In this document: in pieces, positions 34,272 to 44,993 of the stretch
How the letters are laid out: every line of letters begins with the position of its first letter
How positions within the stretch are numbered: the stretch's first letter is position 1
Source of the DNA: a bacterium
Lineage (GTDB): Bacteria > Myxococcota_A > Bradymonadia > UBA7976 > UBA1532
Direction of reading: 5' to 3'
DNA: 64,000 nucleotides
NCBI GenBank assembly: GCA_030426085.1
Contig: JAUHYW010000008.1
Coordinates: 62,001 to 126,000, forward strand
The notes under the pieces: model-generated
The model's input: the letters and a program-made list of their open reading frames with translations, nothing else
What the model was told of the DNA's origin: nothing
Databases searched by the model: none
Position numbers and translations under genes: made by a program

Positions 34272-35687
34272 ATGCTCGATCCGCACGCCGCGACGTTGCC
34301 GACGACGCCCCCCGGTGCGCCGCGGGCCGACACCGGCCCGCTCGGGCGCCGCTTCGCCCGCTTCGTCCTGCTCGACCGCCTGGGGCACGGGGCGATGGGC
34401 GTCGTCTACTCGGCCTACGACCCCGAGCTGGACCGCCGCGTCGCGCTCAAGCTGCTGGCCGATCCGCTCTCGCCCACCGTCGATCTGCTCACCGAGGCCC
34501 GGGCGCTGGCCCGCTTGAACCACCCCAACGTGGTGCAGGTGCACGACGTGGGCAGCACCGACGGCAAGCACTGGCTGGCGATGGCCTACCTCGACGGCCC
34601 GACGCTCACCGAGTGGCTGGCCGACGGGCCGGCGCAGGGCGCCGTGATCGCGTGCCACGTCGCGCTGGGCGAGGGGCTCGGCGCGGCCCACGCGGCGGGG
34701 GTCGTGCACCGGGACTTCAAGCCGGACAACGTCGTGTTCGGGGCCGACGGGCGGCCGCGCATCATCGACTTCGGCCTCGCCTCGTGGCACGGCGAGGGCG
34801 AGGCGGGCGGCGTCTGGGGCACGCCGGGCTACATCGCGCCGGAGGTGTTGCAGGGGCAGCCGGCGAGCCCGGCGGCCGACCAGTTCGCCTTCTGCGCGAC
34901 GCTGTACCGGGCGCTCTTCGGGCAGGCGCCGTTCGCCGGGCGAGGGCTGCTGGCGGTGGCCCGCTCGATGGCCGAGGGCCGCCTGGAGCCGCCCCCGCCG
35001 GGGCACGGGGTGCCGCCGTGGATCGTCGCCGCGATCCGCCGGGGGCTGGCGGCCGATCCCGCCGACCGCTGGCCGTCGATGCGGTCGCTGGTGGCCGAGC
35101 TGCGCCGCTGCCCGGCCTCGGACGCCGGGCTCTTCGCCGCCGAGCGGGCCCGGCTGACCCGCCGGATCTTCGCCGCGATGGTGCTGCTGATCGTGCTCGC
35201 CGCCCTGATCGTCGGCGACCGCCGCCCCGATCCCGACGAGGCGCTGCTGTGGGGGCTGGCGTGGCCCGCGCTGCTCGGCGTGCTCTTGTGGCAGAGCCGG
35301 AGCTGGATCCGGGAGAGCCCGCTCAATCGCCATCTGGCGCTGCTGCTGGCGATCGCGGCCGGCAACGGGCTGGTGTTCCGCCTGCTGGCCCGGCTCGGCG
35401 GCCTGCCGCTGGACGACGTGATGGTCTTCGAGCTGGCCGCCTGCGCCGCGCTGTCGGGGCTGAGCGTGCCGGTCATGGGCCGGTGGATGGGCGCGGTGGC
35501 CGCGGTCGAGCTGGCCGGGGCGCTGCTCGCCGCCGCCCGGCCGACGCTGGCCCCGGCGGTGTTCATGGTCACCATGGCCGCGCTCGTCGGCCTCGGGTGG
35601 TACTTCATGGTGCGGCCGGCCCGGGCCGCCGATCGGGCGCCGGCCGGGGTCAGTCGTAGCGCAGCACGTCGAGCGGGGTGGCGCTGA
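34272..35687 (+). CDS. Ser/Thr protein kinase with polytopic membrane domain
   Basis: 471 residues. Kinase domain about 30-285: GHGAMGVVY glycine loop, ALKLL Lys, HRDFKPDN catalytic loop, IIDFGLAS, and GTPGYIAPE. It ends without PASTA or PEGA. After residue 295 there are five or six hydrophobic segments ([83 protein letters not shown]), an arrangement found in some myxobacterial kinases. GGGAGG lies before the ATG. The final 38 bases overlap the end of the convergent giant gene at 35,650, so the two transcripts are complementary at their 3' ends. Substrates unknown. Confidence 0.92.
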   Translation: MLDPHAATLPTTPPGAPRADTGPLGRRFARFVLLDRLGHGAMGVVYSAYDPELDRRVALKLLADPLSPTVDLLTEARALARLNHPNVVQVHDVGSTDGKHWLAMAYLDGPTLTEWLADGPAQGAVIACHVALGEGLGAAHAAGVVHRDFKPDNVVFGADGRPRIIDFGLASWHGEGEAGGVWGTPGYIAPEVLQGQPASPAADQFAFCATLYRALFGQAPFAGRGLLAVARSMAEGRLEPPPPGHGVPPWIVAAIRRGLAADPADRWPSMRSLVAELRRCPASDAGLFAAERARLTRRIFAAMVLLIVLAALIVGDRRPDPDEALLWGLAWPALLGVLLWQSRSWIRESPLNRHLALLLAIAAGNGLVFRLLARLGGLPLDDVMVFELAACAALSGLSVPVMGRWMGAVAAVELAGALLAAARPTLAPAVFMVTMAALVGLGWYFMVRPARAADRAPAGVSRSAARRAGWR

Positions 35688-38600
35688 CGGTCAGCTCGAC
35701 GTCCGATCCGATCGAGAACTGAGGCTGCTCGGCGCCGAGGTAGTGGGTGCCCGGCCCGAGCACGATCTCGAGGTCGCTGTCGGGGCTGCCGCAGCGGCGC
35801 ACGTCGGCCGGGTCGCAGCGGTCGGCGATGAAGAAGCGCCCCTCGACCCCATCGGCCCAGGCCACCCGCACCCGCGCGGGGTAGGCCAGCCGCAGCGCGA
35901 CGAAGCTCTCGGACGAGCCGGAGCAGAAGCGGGGGTAGTCATCGCCCGCGCCCACGACCTGCACCGCCACCGGCTGGGGGTCGGGGCCGAGGTCGACCAC
36001 CGGCAGCGGGGTCACCTCGTCGACGCAGACCGGCGGGGCGAAGCAGTAGGTCATCTCGAAGCCGCAGGCGGCGACGTCGGCGACGCAGCCGGGCAGCGCG
36101 GCGAGCAGATCGTCGCCCGCCAGGCCCGCCTGCCCCGCGCAGTACCCCTCGCAAGCGGCCCGGTCGGCGAAGAGCCCGCAGCCGTCCACCGCGTCGCAGG
36201 CGTCGACGCAGGCCGGGGGCACGCCGTCGTCGAGGTCGAGGCAGCGGTCGATATGCGCGCACTCGACCCGCTCGGCGCAGGCGCGGCGGGCGGCGGCCCC
36301 CGGGGTCAGGGCGCACTCGACCTCGCAGTCGAATCGGCCGACGGTCGGATCGCACGCGACGCGCCGGTCGCAATACGCCACGCACGCGGCCGGGGCCGCC
36401 TCGGCGCCCACGCAGGCGCTCGCCGCGGCGCAGCCCTCGCCCCGGCGGCGGGCGTGCCCGACGCAGACGAGGGCCTCGACGTCGCACGCCGCGGCGCAGT
36501 CGCCGGCCGGCACCCCGCACGCCTCGAGATCGGCGCACAGGCCGTCGCAGTCCTCGACCGGCGCGGCCTCGGCCACGCAGTCGCGCAGATCGTCGCACCG
36601 CTCGCTGGCGGCGAGCAGGCACGCCTCGCCGTCGGCGACGCGCAGCAGGTCGTCGGCGGGCAGCGTGCCGGCGGCGCAGCGGGCCGCGCACTGCGCCAGC
36701 TCGTCCTGCGAGCGCGGCGCGCAGTCGGTCGTCGCCAGGCACCACGCCCGGCACACCGGCGGCACGCCCTCGTCCCAGTCGCGGGGCGAGGTGCGCACCT
36801 CGAGCAGGTAGGGGCCGCCCCGGTTCGGGGGCGCGATGGCGGCGACGACGCTGTAGGTGCCCGCGGCCAGCGTGGTCTCGATGCGGGGGCAGAAGTCGAT
36901 GCCCCCGTCGACGCTGCTCGCGATGCGCCGGTCGAGGTCGTCGAGCACGCCCCGATACAGGTACAGCGCCGCGTCGGCGTCGCATCCGGTGCCGTCCCGG
37001 TCGCTGAGCTGCAGGACGGTGCGCCCGCCGGTGCTCTCGAAGATGAAGTGATCCCGATCGGAGAACGGCCCGCCCTCGCTGATCGTGCCCGTGGCCCGCA
37101 GGATGGCGCCGGGGTCGCGCCACTCGGCGGTCGCGTCGCGGTCGATGTTGTCGTTGGCCTCGGTGATCTGCTGCCGGGTGCAGCCGGCCGAGCAGCCGTC
37201 CCGCTCGGCGATGTTGCCGTCGTCGCACTCTTCGGCGCCCTCGCGCACGCCGTCCCCGCAGATCGCGTCGTCGACCGGCTCGATGCTGCCCTCGAGCTGG
37301 ATGGTGATCTCGCCGCTGAAGCGGTCGTCGAGCCAGTCGAGCGACATGACGTGCAGCCCCGGCGGCAGCACCTCGTCGAACTCGATCTCGCCGCCCTGGG
37401 CCGGGCAGTTCACCCAGCCCCCCCGCTGCGCGCCCTCGTAGCGGGCGAAGAGGCCCATCGCCAGCCGGCGGTCCTCGAATCCGGCGACGTAGAGCGGGCA
37501 GTTGTCGCCCCCGTACCAGAACGCCGAGGGCACCGGGTGACCGAAGTCGAAGCGCACCCGGCTGGTCTGGCGCAGGTCGAGCAGGAAGAAGCCCCGCTCG
37601 GCGGGGAAGAGGTGGATCGCCGCCTTCAGGTAGGGCAGCAGCGGCTCGGCGATGTCGTCCCCGCTCAGCGTGGGGTGGGTCTCGAGCTGGCAGGTCGGCG
37701 AGCAGCCGTCGAAGACCCCCACCCCGCCGTCATCGCACTGCTCGGCGCCCTCGACGACGCCGTCGCCGCACACCGTCTCGAGCCGGCAGTCGGCGTCGCA
37801 GCCGTCGCCCGGCTCCAGGTTGCCGTCGTCGCAGTCCTCCTCGACCGGCATGAGCACGCCGTCGCCGCAGCTCGGCACCCAGCCCCGGGCCTGGGCCTCG
37901 GCCCACAGCAGGTCGAAGGTCTCCGCCTCGACGAACTCGACCGCCGCCAGCGAGGCCAGATCGGGGTAGGGCCGCCGCTGCACGATGAAGCCCGAGACCC
38001 GCCGGTCGAGCCCGGCGTCCTGGAGCTGCTCGTCGGGCAGCAGCGCCACCCGGCGGATGGCGTAGGCCTCGTAGCTGCCCTCGGCGTAGCCGTATACGTC
38101 CGGCGGCGGCTCGACCGCGCAGTTCGGCAGGGTCCGCCACCGCCCCTCGATACACGGCTCGACCCGCTCGCCCCGGCCGTCGGGGCCGCAGGCGAAGACC
38201 CGCTCGTCCTCGTCGAGGCACACGTCGGGGTCGTCGCAGCCGCCGAAGGCCCCCCAGATGCCGTCGACGCAGGTCCGCGACCGCAGGCCCCGGCCGTTGA
38301 GGCCGCAGGCCACCGCCTCGACCGCGCCCCGCACGCACTCGCTCGCATCACGGCAGGGGCCGGGCGCGAACGCGCCCTCGACGCAGACGTCGGTGGCCAT
38401 CGACCAGCCGTCGACCCCGCAGGCCGGGGCCGGGCGATACAGGCCGGCGCAGGTCGCCGCCTCGGGGTCGAGCGGGCACAGCCGGGCGCCGCCGGAGTCG
38501 CCGTCGACGCACGCGTCGGGGTCGGCGCAGGCGCCGACCGGCATCCACTGGCCGTCGACGCACATCGCCGGGGCCAGCCCCCGCCCGTTCAAACCGCACG

Positions 38601-41600
38601 GGGCCTCGCCCTCGACGCCGTCCTGGCACATGTCGGGGTCGTCGCACGGGCTGAAGGCGTCCCAGATCCCGCCGAAGCAGGCCCGTCGGCGCAGGCCGCG
38701 CGCGTTGAAGCCGCAGGCCTCCTCTCCGACGGCGCCGGGGGCGCACTCGGCCGGGCCGCAGGGGCCGTCGGCGACGAACGCCCCGTCCACGCAGCGCAGG
38801 GGCTGCGCGCCGTCGGGGCAGGCCTCGCCGGTGACGCTGCCCTCGACGCAGGTGATCCGGACCGTGAGCACGTAGGCCGGCACGGCCGCGTCGTCGTAGC
38901 CCGCCACCCGCAGGACGTAGGCCCCGGGGTCGAGCACCACGTCGAGGCGCGAGCAGAAGTCGACCCCGCCGTCGTCGTCGAACGCGATCGGCTCGACGCC
39001 GCCCAGCGGGTACAGGGTCAGCGTCGTATCGTCGGGGCAGCCGCCGGCGCCGTCCGAGGTGAAGGCCACCACCTGCGAGGGCCCGACCAGATCGAAGCGC
39101 CAGTCGGAGAAGCCGTTCGCCGGGATGGGGTCGCCGGCGAAGTCGCCGCCGTCGTCCACCCGGGGGGCGCCCGGGCCGATGGCCACATCAAGGACGTGGG
39201 CCGGCACCGCCCCGCCGTCGAAGCCGCCGACCCGCACGATGTACGACCCGGCGCCCAGCTCGACTTCGATCAGGGAGCACCCGTCGAGGCCGCCGTCGTC
39301 GTCGAAGGCCACTTCGATCCGGGCGCCGTCGAGGCCGACCCGGTCGATCGTGAGCACGGTGTCCCCGGGGCACAGGCCCTGCGCGTCGCCGGTCTCCAGG
39401 CGCACCGCGCGGTCGCCGTCCAGGTCCAGGCGGTACTCGTCCGCCGCGCCCGCGGGGATGAAGCGCCCGTCGTAGCGGTCGCTGCGGCTGATGTCGAAGC
39501 GGAAGCCGACGCACAGGGCGTCCGAGGTCCACTGCCCGGCCCGGCAGACCGACGCCTGCACCCGGTCGTCGCCGCACGGGCGATCCTCGGCGGCGCCGTC
39601 GACGCACGCGTCGGGGTCGTCGCACGCCGACCACGGCCCGAAGGCCCCGCCGACGCACTCACGGGTCCGCTCGCCGCGGCCGTTGAGCCCGCACGGCTCG
39701 ACCTCGGTGTCGCCGGCAGCGCACTCGCCGGGGTCCTCGCCCGGCTCGCCCCGGGGGGTGGCGTCGGCCACCACGAAGTCGGCGGCGTTGTCGTCGGTGT
39801 CGACGTGATCGACCCGGGTGAGCCCCTGCCCGTCGCCCGGATCGGGGGCCGGCCGGCCCTCTCCGGCGAAGTCGGCCCCCGCGTCGCCATAGCCCAGCGC
39901 GTCGAGCACCGCCGCGCCCCGCCGAAGCTGGATCCCGTCGGGCCCGTTCTGCAGATCGGCGCCGTCGACGAGCAGATCGGCCAGCGCCCGCAGCCCCGCC
40001 GAGGCCCCCGGCTCGGCGACCACGTAGTAGCCGTCGGCCCCGATGACGCCGTCCAGCGGCAGCTCGACGTAGTCCGCGCCGCCGTTGCCGTTCACCCCGA
40101 CGAGCGCCAGCCCGTCGAGCGCCGCGCCGGGCGGGCCCCACAGCTCGATGAAGGTCTCGCTGCCGTCGGACCCCGCCTGGTCGTAGAGCACCTCGTTGAT
40201 GACGATGACCGGCGGCGGCCCCACGCAGTCCCCGGCCTCGCAGGCGGTCCCCAGCGGGCACGGCGCGGCGGGGCCCCACTCGACGCACGGGTCGTCGTCC
40301 ACATCGGCGCACAGCTCGGGCCCGTCGTCCCCGCAGCGGCGGGCGCCCTCGGCGCAGGCGTCGAAGCAGGCCCCGTCGCAGTCGCTCCAGTCGAGCCATT
40401 CGCCCGCGTCGCACAGCCGCCGCTGGGCGCCGTCCCCCCGGTCGCCGCACGCCCGCTGCTCGACCGCGCCGTCGACGCACGCGTCGGGGTCGACGCAGTC
40501 CTCGGGCTGGGTGAAGTCGCCCCGCACGCACGTCCGCGAGCGGAAGCCCCGGCCGTTGAGCCCGCACGGCTCCCGCTCGACGGCGCCGTCGACGCAGCGA
40601 TCGGGGTCGTCGCACGGCCCGTAGGCCCCCCATTGCCCGTCGGCGCAGGTCCGGCGCTCGGTCCCCCGAGCGTTGAGCCCGCAGGCCCGCTCTTCGACCG
40701 CCCCGTCGAGGCAGACGTCGGCCCCGTCACACGGGCTGTAGGGGCTCCACTGCCCCTCGACGCAGGTTCGCCCTTCGATCCCCGCGCCATTCAGCCCGCA
40801 GGCCCGCTGCTCGGCGGCGCCGTCGACGCACACGTCGACGTCGTCGCACGGCGGCGGATCGGCCCACTGCCCCTCGACGCAGTCCCGGAGCTGCACCCCG
40901 CGCCCGTTGAGCCCGCAGGCCAGCTCCTCGTCGCTGCCGTCGCGGCAGATGTCGGGGTCGTCGCACGGGCCCGGCGGGCCCCACATGCCGTCCACGCACG
41001 CCCGGAACGAGGACCCCCGGCCGTTGAGCCCGCAGGCGACCTCGTCCCGCCCGCCCGCCTCGCAGACGCCGGGCAGCACGCATTCGCCGAGCGCACCCCA
41101 CCGCCCCTCGACGCAGGTCCGGGTCGACAGCCCGATGTCGTTCGGGCCGCAGGGCCCCGACTCCTCGGCGCCGTCGACGCACACGTCGGGGTCGTCGCAC
41201 GGGCCGGCCTCGATCCAAGCGTCGTCCACGCAGACCTCGGGCCGGGCGCCCCGGTCGTTGAGGCCGCACGGCTGCTGGCGGCGGTCACCGTCGGCGCAGA
41301 GCCCCGGCGGGGCCATATCGGGCACGGGCGGCGCCATGTCGGGGTCGGGCGGGGCCATGTCGGGGTCGGGCGGGGCCATATCGGGCTCGGGCGGCGCCAT
41401 GTCGGGGTCGAGCGGCGCCATGTCGGGCTCGGGCGGCGCCATGTCCCCTTCGATCGGGCCCTGGTCGGGGTCGGGTGGGCCCTGGTCCGCTTCCGGCGGG
41501 CCCATGTCGGGCTCGGGCGGGCCCATGTCGGGGTCGGGCGGGCCCATGTCGGGGTCGAGCGGCGCCATGTCCCCCTCGGGCGGGGTCATGTCACCCTCCG

Positions 41601-41757
41601 GCGCCAGGTCCGGGGTCGGCCCCCGATCGGTCGCCATGTCACCCGCGGGAGGCGCCTGATCGGGCCCGGCGTCCTCCATGGGATCGTCGCCTTCGTCCGG
41701 CGCGGGCACACATCCCACAAAGCTCACGAGGCACAGCGTCAGCCAGATTCGTCGCAT
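35650..41757 (-). CDS. Giant mosaic Cys-rich lipoprotein (2,035 residues)
   Basis: Start set at the second of two ATGs (41,757), 5 bp after GGAGG. Signal [15 protein letters not shown] (lipobox VGC). Approximate layout: 20-160 Asp/Pro/Met repeats (PDPDMGPP type, 18-bp DNA units); 160-480 some ten 35-40-residue repeats with CGLNGRG and CDDPD; 515-660 a lamin-tail-like domain starting [13 protein letters not shown]; 755-860 and 867-970 two PPC-like beta domains ([12 protein letters not shown]); 970-1,216 more CGLNGRG repeats; 1,294, 1,326 and 1,499 DUF4215/Myxo-disulfide units ([16 protein letters not shown]); 1,549-1,659 a third PPC-like domain; 1,666-1,910 a region of about 8-Cys repeats. All are families of extracellular structural or adhesive proteins. 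No catalytic site was seen. Probably a surface adhesin or matrix protein. Its end overlaps the kinase gene by 38 bp. Confidence 0.9.
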   Translation of the reverse strand: MRRIWLTLCLVSFVGCVPAPDEGDDPMEDAGPDQAPPAGDMATDRGPTPDLAPEGDMTPPEGDMAPLDPDMGPPDPDMGPPEPDMGPPEADQGPPDPDQGPIEGDMAPPEPDMAPLDPDMAPPEPDMAPPDPDMAPPDPDMAPPVPDMAPPGLCADGDRRQQPCGLNDRGARPEVCVDDAWIEAGPCDDPDVCVDGAEESGPCGPNDIGLSTRTCVEGRWGALGECVLPGVCEAGGRDEVACGLNGRGSSFRACVDGMWGPPGPCDDPDICRDGSDEELACGLNGRGVQLRDCVEGQWADPPPCDDVDVCVDGAAEQRACGLNGAGIEGRTCVEGQWSPYSPCDGADVCLDGAVEERACGLNARGTERRTCADGQWGAYGPCDDPDRCVDGAVEREPCGLNGRGFRSRTCVRGDFTQPEDCVDPDACVDGAVEQRACGDRGDGAQRRLCDAGEWLDWSDCDGACFDACAEGARRCGDDGPELCADVDDDPCVEWGPAAPCPLGTACEAGDCVGPPPVIVINEVLYDQAGSDGSETFIELWGPPGAALDGLALVGVNGNGGADYVELPLDGVIGADGYYVVAEPGASAGLRALADLLVDGADLQNGPDGIQLRRGAAVLDALGYGDAGADFAGEGRPAPDPGDGQGLTRVDHVDTDDNAADFVVADATPRGEPGEDPGECAAGDTEVEPCGLNGRGERTRECVGGAFGPWSACDDPDACVDGAAEDRPCGDDRVQASVCRAGQWTSDALCVGFRFDISRSDRYDGRFIPAGAADEYRLDLDGDRAVRLETGDAQGLCPGDTVLTIDRVGLDGARIEVAFDDDGGLDGCSLIEVELGAGSYIVRVGGFDGGAVPAHVLDVAIGPGAPRVDDGGDFAGDPIPANGFSDWRFDLVGPSQVVAFTSDGAGGCPDDTTLTLYPLGGVEPIAFDDDGGVDFCSRLDVVLDPGAYVLRVAGYDDAAVPAYVLTVRITCVEGSVTGEACPDGAQPLRCVDGAFVADGPCGPAECAPGAVGEEACGFNARGLRRRACFGGIWDAFSPCDDPDMCQDGVEGEAPCGLNGRGLAPAMCVDGQWMPVGACADPDACVDGDSGGARLCPLDPEAATCAGLYRPAPACGVDGWSMATDVCVEGAFAPGPCRDASECVRGAVEAVACGLNGRGLRSRTCVDGIWGAFGGCDDPDVCLDEDERVFACGPDGRGERVEPCIEGRWRTLPNCAVEPPPDVYGYAEGSYEAYAIRRVALLPDEQLQDAGLDRRVSGFIVQRRPYPDLASLAAVEFVEAETFDLLWAEAQARGWVPSCGDGVLMPVEEDCDDGNLEPGDGCDADCRLETVCGDGVVEGAEQCDDGGVGVFDGCSPTCQLETHPTLSGDDIAEPLLPYLKAAIHLFPAERGFFLLDLRQTSRVRFDFGHPVPSAFWYGGDNCPLYVAGFEDRRLAMGLFARYEGAQRGGWVNCPAQGGEIEFDEVLPPGLHVMSLDWLDDRFSGEITIQLEGSIEPVDDAICGDGVREGAEECDDGNIAERDGCSAGCTRQQITEANDNIDRDATAEWRDPGAILRATGTISEGGPFSDRDHFIFESTGGRTVLQLSDRDGTGCDADAALYLYRGVLDDLDRRIASSVDGGIDFCPRIETTLAAGTYSVVAAIAPPNRGGPYLLEVRTSPRDWDEGVPPVCRAWCLATTDCAPRSQDELAQCAARCAAGTLPADDLLRVADGEACLLAASERCDDLRDCVAEAAPVEDCDGLCADLEACGVPAGDCAAACDVEALVCVGHARRRGEGCAAASACVGAEAAPAACVAYCDRRVACDPTVGRFDCEVECALTPGAAARRACAERVECAHIDRCLDLDDGVPPACVDACDAVDGCGLFADRAACEGYCAGQAGLAGDDLLAALPGCVADVAACGFEMTYCFAPPVCVDEVTPLPVVDLGPDPQPVAVQVVGAGDDYPRFCSGSSESFVALRLAYPARVRVAWADGVEGRFFIADRCDPADVRRCGSPDSDLEIVLGPGTHYLGAEQPQFSIGSDVELTVSATPLDVLRYD

Positions 41758-41934
41758 CATCCCCTCCGATCCGCTCGCCGCCGCTATAGCGGATCGGGCG
41801 GCGCAGGTGAAAGCGGGAACGCACCCCGAGGTCCCCGAGAGCGAGGCCGGGCGGCGGCCGGGGCGGGGTCCGCTCGATTGCCCCGCTGACGGAATCGTGC
41901 GATCCTGCCGCCCTTCCATCGGGGATCGCTCACC

Positions 41935-42495
41935 GTGCACCGCCTGCTCTTCGCCACGCTGTTGCCGCTCGCGCTCGCCGGCTGCGGATCCGAGCGCGAG
42001 TTCAGCGGCGTCTGGCGCCAGATGCCCTGCGACGAGGGGCCGGCCTCGCCGGATTGCAGCGACTTCGTCTACGAGCTGCACATCGGGCGCTACGGCGATC
42101 AGCTCACCGGCATCGTGGTGCGCTACGTCTACGATCGCAGCGGCCTCGACAGCTTCCAGCGCCCCAAGGAGTGCGGCTGCTTCTTCATCGAGGGCGGCGT
42201 GGCCGAAGGCGACGAGATGCGGTTCCGGCTGCACGACGCGACCACCCCCCGCTACCCCCAGCCGGATACCCTCGACAGCGACCTGGGCTGCCAGACCGGG
42301 CAGTTCTCGACGACCTGCGCCGGGCGCCGCTTCAGGCTCGAAGGCGACGACGAGCTGATGGCGGGGGAGACGGTCTGCGGGTGTCCTGCGGGTCAGGCCG
42401 ACTGCGAGGAGCCGCCCGGGCTACCGGTCGCGTTCGAGCGGGTGGTCGGCCAGCCGCGCACCGAGTGCTACGAGCGGCGCGGGATCGAGCAATGA
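41935..42495 (+). CDS. Cys-containing lipoprotein
   Basis: 186 residues starting at a GTG; signal [16 protein letters not shown] with a good lipobox (LAGC). The ribosome site is weak, but no other start keeps the signal. The mature part begins [11 protein letters not shown], a lipocalin-like opening, continues with beta-strand-like segments ([21 protein letters not shown]) and has about ten Cys ([17 protein letters not shown]). No family assigned. The stop overlaps the next gene's ATG (ATGA), so both products are probably made together and act in the envelope. Confidence 0.82.
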   Translation: MHRLLFATLLPLALAGCGSEREFSGVWRQMPCDEGPASPDCSDFVYELHIGRYGDQLTGIVVRYVYDRSGLDSFQRPKECGCFFIEGGVAEGDEMRFRLHDATTPRYPQPDTLDSDLGCQTGQFSTTCAGRRFRLEGDDELMAGETVCGCPAGQADCEEPPGLPVAFERVVGQPRTECYERRGIEQ

Positions 42496-43928
42496 GCGTC
42501 GCCCGGGCCCTGCTGGCGGTGATCGCGCTGGGCGCGCTCGCCCCGGCCGCCGCCCCCGCCGCGCCCGCCCGGGGCGACGCGGTGCGGCTCAACGAGGGCC
42601 TGCCCCCCGGCTTCCGCCGACCCCAGGTGGTGGTCTATCCCCTGCTCGATCAGCGGGCGCTGGCGATCGAGGGCGAGCCCGACGGTCAGCGGGCGGCGCC
42701 CGAGGCGTGGTCCGCCTTCCTCGACGAGCTGCGGGCGGCGCGCAATCTGGCGATCGAGATGCCGGGCATGACGGTGCGCGCGATCTCCGACGATCTGGGC
42801 TACCGCCGGGCGCTGGAGTTGGCCCTCGCCGCCGCCGAGCGGGGCTATCGCGACTACCGCGACGTGCGCCTCGACGCGGCCGCCGATACGCTGCGCGAGG
42901 CGGTGGACACGTTCGTCAAGCTGGAGCATCACGTCGTCGCCCCCCGCGAGGTGGCCCGGGCGGCGCTGACCGCGGGGCTGGCGCTGCTGGAGAGCGGGCG
43001 GCCGGTGCAGGCCGAGCGGGCGTTCCGCCGGGCGCTGCTGCTCGACCCGAGCCTGCGCCTGCGCCCGGGCTACGATCTGCCCCGAGCGATCGAGGCGCTC
43101 GACGCGGCCCGCCGGGGCCTGCTGACCGACGGGCCGCCGGCGCCGGACGACTTCTCGGCCCGGACCCCGATGTCCCCCCATCAGGCGGGGGCCTACGTGC
43201 TGCGGGCCCGGGCCCTGCCCGGTCGCTTGGAGGTCGTCATCCGCTCGGCGGGCGGGGTGAGCGTCGAGTCGCAGCCGTTCGGGGCCGATCCGGCCGACGC
43301 CGGCAGCCGCCTGGCGAGCCGGGTCCGGGCCTGCCTGCCCTTCGGGCGCATGCCCCGGCCCGAGGGGCACCGCTCGAAGCTGTTCCTCGAGGGCGGCTTC
43401 GACGCCTACGCCTTCGCCGAGAACCCGGTGGAGGCCTTCCCCAACGTCGGGGTCGCGGTGCATGTGAGCTGGGTCGCCGCCCCCCACCTCAGCCTCGACT
43501 TCCACGGCTCGATCTCGAACGGCGAGCGCGACCCCCAAGAGCACCTGCGCAGGGACATCGCCACCGCCCGCACGGCCTTCGGGACGGGCTACGCCTGGAG
43601 CGACGAGCGCTTCCGGGTGCACGGGCTGCTCGCCGTCGAGGTGGCGACGATGAGCGCGGTGGTCCTCACCACCAACCCGGCGTGCAAGTTCTTCGGCGAG
43701 GACGACGAGGTGCCCGACGTGCTCTGCGACCGCGATCAGGACATCGACACCTTCGACCGGGTGTGGCTGGTGGGCCCGGCGGTCTCGGTGGGCGGCAGCA
43801 TGCGCCTGGTCGACCAGATCTTCCTCAGCTTGCGGGTGACGGCGGCGACCTATCTGGTCGAGAGCGACGACAACGGCTTCGGGGTGCCCATCGGCGGATC
43901 GGTGGCCCTCGGTTATCGGTTGTTCTGA
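42492..43928 (+). CDS. Secreted TPR-type protein with C-terminal barrel-like region
   Basis: 478 residues. Signal peptide [20 protein letters not shown]. Residues about 95-215 are helical and TPR-like (AAERGYRDYRDVRLDAAADTLREAV, ALLESGRPVQAERAFRRALLLDP), a frequent N-terminal module of Myxococcota outer-membrane proteins. After a linker (about 215-290) the C-terminal ~190 residues alternate like barrel strands (FPNVGVAVHVSWVAAPHLSLDFHG) and end in YRLF. One Cys pair (CKFFGEDDEVPDVLC) lies in a loop. Coupled by ATGA overlap to the lipoprotein upstream. Role unknown. Confidence 0.82.
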   Translation: MSVARALLAVIALGALAPAAAPAAPARGDAVRLNEGLPPGFRRPQVVVYPLLDQRALAIEGEPDGQRAAPEAWSAFLDELRAARNLAIEMPGMTVRAISDDLGYRRALELALAAAERGYRDYRDVRLDAAADTLREAVDTFVKLEHHVVAPREVARAALTAGLALLESGRPVQAERAFRRALLLDPSLRLRPGYDLPRAIEALDAARRGLLTDGPPAPDDFSARTPMSPHQAGAYVLRARALPGRLEVVIRSAGGVSVESQPFGADPADAGSRLASRVRACLPFGRMPRPEGHRSKLFLEGGFDAYAFAENPVEAFPNVGVAVHVSWVAAPHLSLDFHGSISNGERDPQEHLRRDIATARTAFGTGYAWSDERFRVHGLLAVEVATMSAVVLTTNPACKFFGEDDEVPDVLCDRDQDIDTFDRVWLVGPAVSVGGSMRLVDQIFLSLRVTAATYLVESDDNGFGVPIGGSVALGYRLF

Positions 43929-44270
43929 GCGCCGCCCGATCTGCTATGGTGCCCCACGGTGGCCCGGACCCGACGTCCGGGGCCTCACGTCGAACCCGCT
44001 CGACGCTCATCGGCGGTATCGGCGATGCACAGTCATTCGGCGGATCCGGTCGACCCCGGCCGACGGATGGTGCCCGTACGATCCCGACCCGGCTCGCTCG
44101 ACGAGCCATCACGGCACGGGGTTGCGGCCCATCTCATACGTGGGGGTCCCGCCCACCACCGACGGTGCACGACCTGCCGCTCACAGGCGCCGCGACTCGA
44201 CGAGACGAGGCGCGCCGGGTCGGCCGGGCCGCCATTTCCCTCCATCTCCGCCCGAGCCGGCCGACCGGTC
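43929..44270. other. Convergent intergenic gap of about 340 bp
   Basis: No gene recognised. It holds the hairpin at 43,963-43,981 and several short GC-rich inverted elements. Both flanking genes end here, so it should serve as a bidirectional stop zone. Confidence 0.5.
43963..43981 (+). terminator. Hairpin downstream of the TPR/barrel gene
   Basis: CCCGGAC (43,963-43,969), 5-base loop, GTCCGGG (43,975-43,981), 34 bp after the stop codon. There is no T-run, so termination would be weak or Rho-assisted. Confidence 0.35.
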
Positions 44271-44915
44271 CTACCGCCCGCCGGCCACCACCGGGTTCTC
44301 GAGCGTCATCAGCGTCTCGCCCGCCGGGCCCACCAGCCGGACCTCGACCGTATCGCCCGCCCGCAGCGGCCCGACGCCCGCCGGGGTGCCCAGCGAGATC
44401 ACGTCCCCCGGCTCGAGGGTCATGCAGGCGCTGATCGCGGCGACGAACTCGGCCGGCGAGCGGACCAGATCGGACAGCGGCCCGTCCTGTCGCAGCGCGC
44501 CGCCGACCCGGCACTGCACCCGGCATCGAGCCCAGTCGAGGGTCGGCAGGCGGCCGGTGGCCATCGGGCAGAAGGTGTCGAAGCCCTTGGCCCGGGTGAA
44601 CCGCCCCCCGTCGGCCCGCTGGAGGTCGCGGGCGGTGACGTCGTTGAGCAGCGTCCACCCGGCGATGGCCGCCTCGGCAGTGTCCGGGTCGACGTGGCTC
44701 AGCCGGGCGCCGACGATCAAGGCCACCTCGCCCTCGTGCTGCACCTCGGCGCTCGCCGCCGGCAGCCGGATGGCCTCACCGGGCCCGATGAGCGCGGTCG
44801 TCGCCTTGAGGAAGTACAGCGGCACCTCGGGCACGGCGTTGCCCAGCTCGGCGGCGTGCTTGCGGAAGGTCCGGGCGAGGCAGACGATCTTGCCCGGGCG
44901 GTCGGGTCGGCTCAT
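44271..44915 (-). CDS. Fumarylacetoacetate hydrolase (FAH) family protein
   Basis: 214 residues, length of the short one-domain FAH enzymes. Seen in order: KIVCLARTFRKHAAELG, PLYFLKATTALIGPGEAI, the metal ligands in EVQHEGEVALIVG, LLNDVTARDLQ with its Asp, RAKGFDTFCPMA, and GDVISLGTPAGVGPL. These residues bind Mg2+/Mn2+ and the acylpyruvate in characterised members. Likely activities are acylpyruvate hydrolysis or oxaloacetate decarboxylation/tautomerisation; which one cannot be decided. Cytoplasmic. GAGGG lies 4 bp before the ATG. A strong hairpin at 44,945-44,971 separates it from the gene upstream, so it probably has its own promoter. Confidence 0.93.
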   Translation of the reverse strand: MSRPDRPGKIVCLARTFRKHAAELGNAVPEVPLYFLKATTALIGPGEAIRLPAASAEVQHEGEVALIVGARLSHVDPDTAEAAIAGWTLLNDVTARDLQRADGGRFTRAKGFDTFCPMATGRLPTLDWARCRVQCRVGGALRQDGPLSDLVRSPAEFVAAISACMTLEPGDVISLGTPAGVGPLRAGDTVEVRLVGPAGETLMTLENPVVAGGR

Positions 44916-44944
44916 GGGGCCCTCGGGGGTGGCTTCGAAAGACG

Positions 44945-44971
44945 AACGGCCCGACGCAGGGTCGGGCCGTT
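44945..44971 (-). terminator. Terminator hairpin with 11-bp perfect stem
   Basis: AACGGCCCGAC (44,945-44,955), 5-base loop, GTCGGGCCGTT (44,961-44,971). Read on the minus strand it is followed by CGTCTTTCG. It lies 23 bp after the stop of the PEGA-like gene (44,994). Confidence 0.65.
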
Positions 44972-44993
44972 GGCGCGCGTCGGGGTCGACGGG

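Noticed and set aside
35743-41889. 2,000-codon plus-strand open frame opposite the giant lipoprotein
   Set aside because: Mirror of a repeat-rich coding strand; no signal, motif or sensible composition. The minus strand has a lipobox and known domains.
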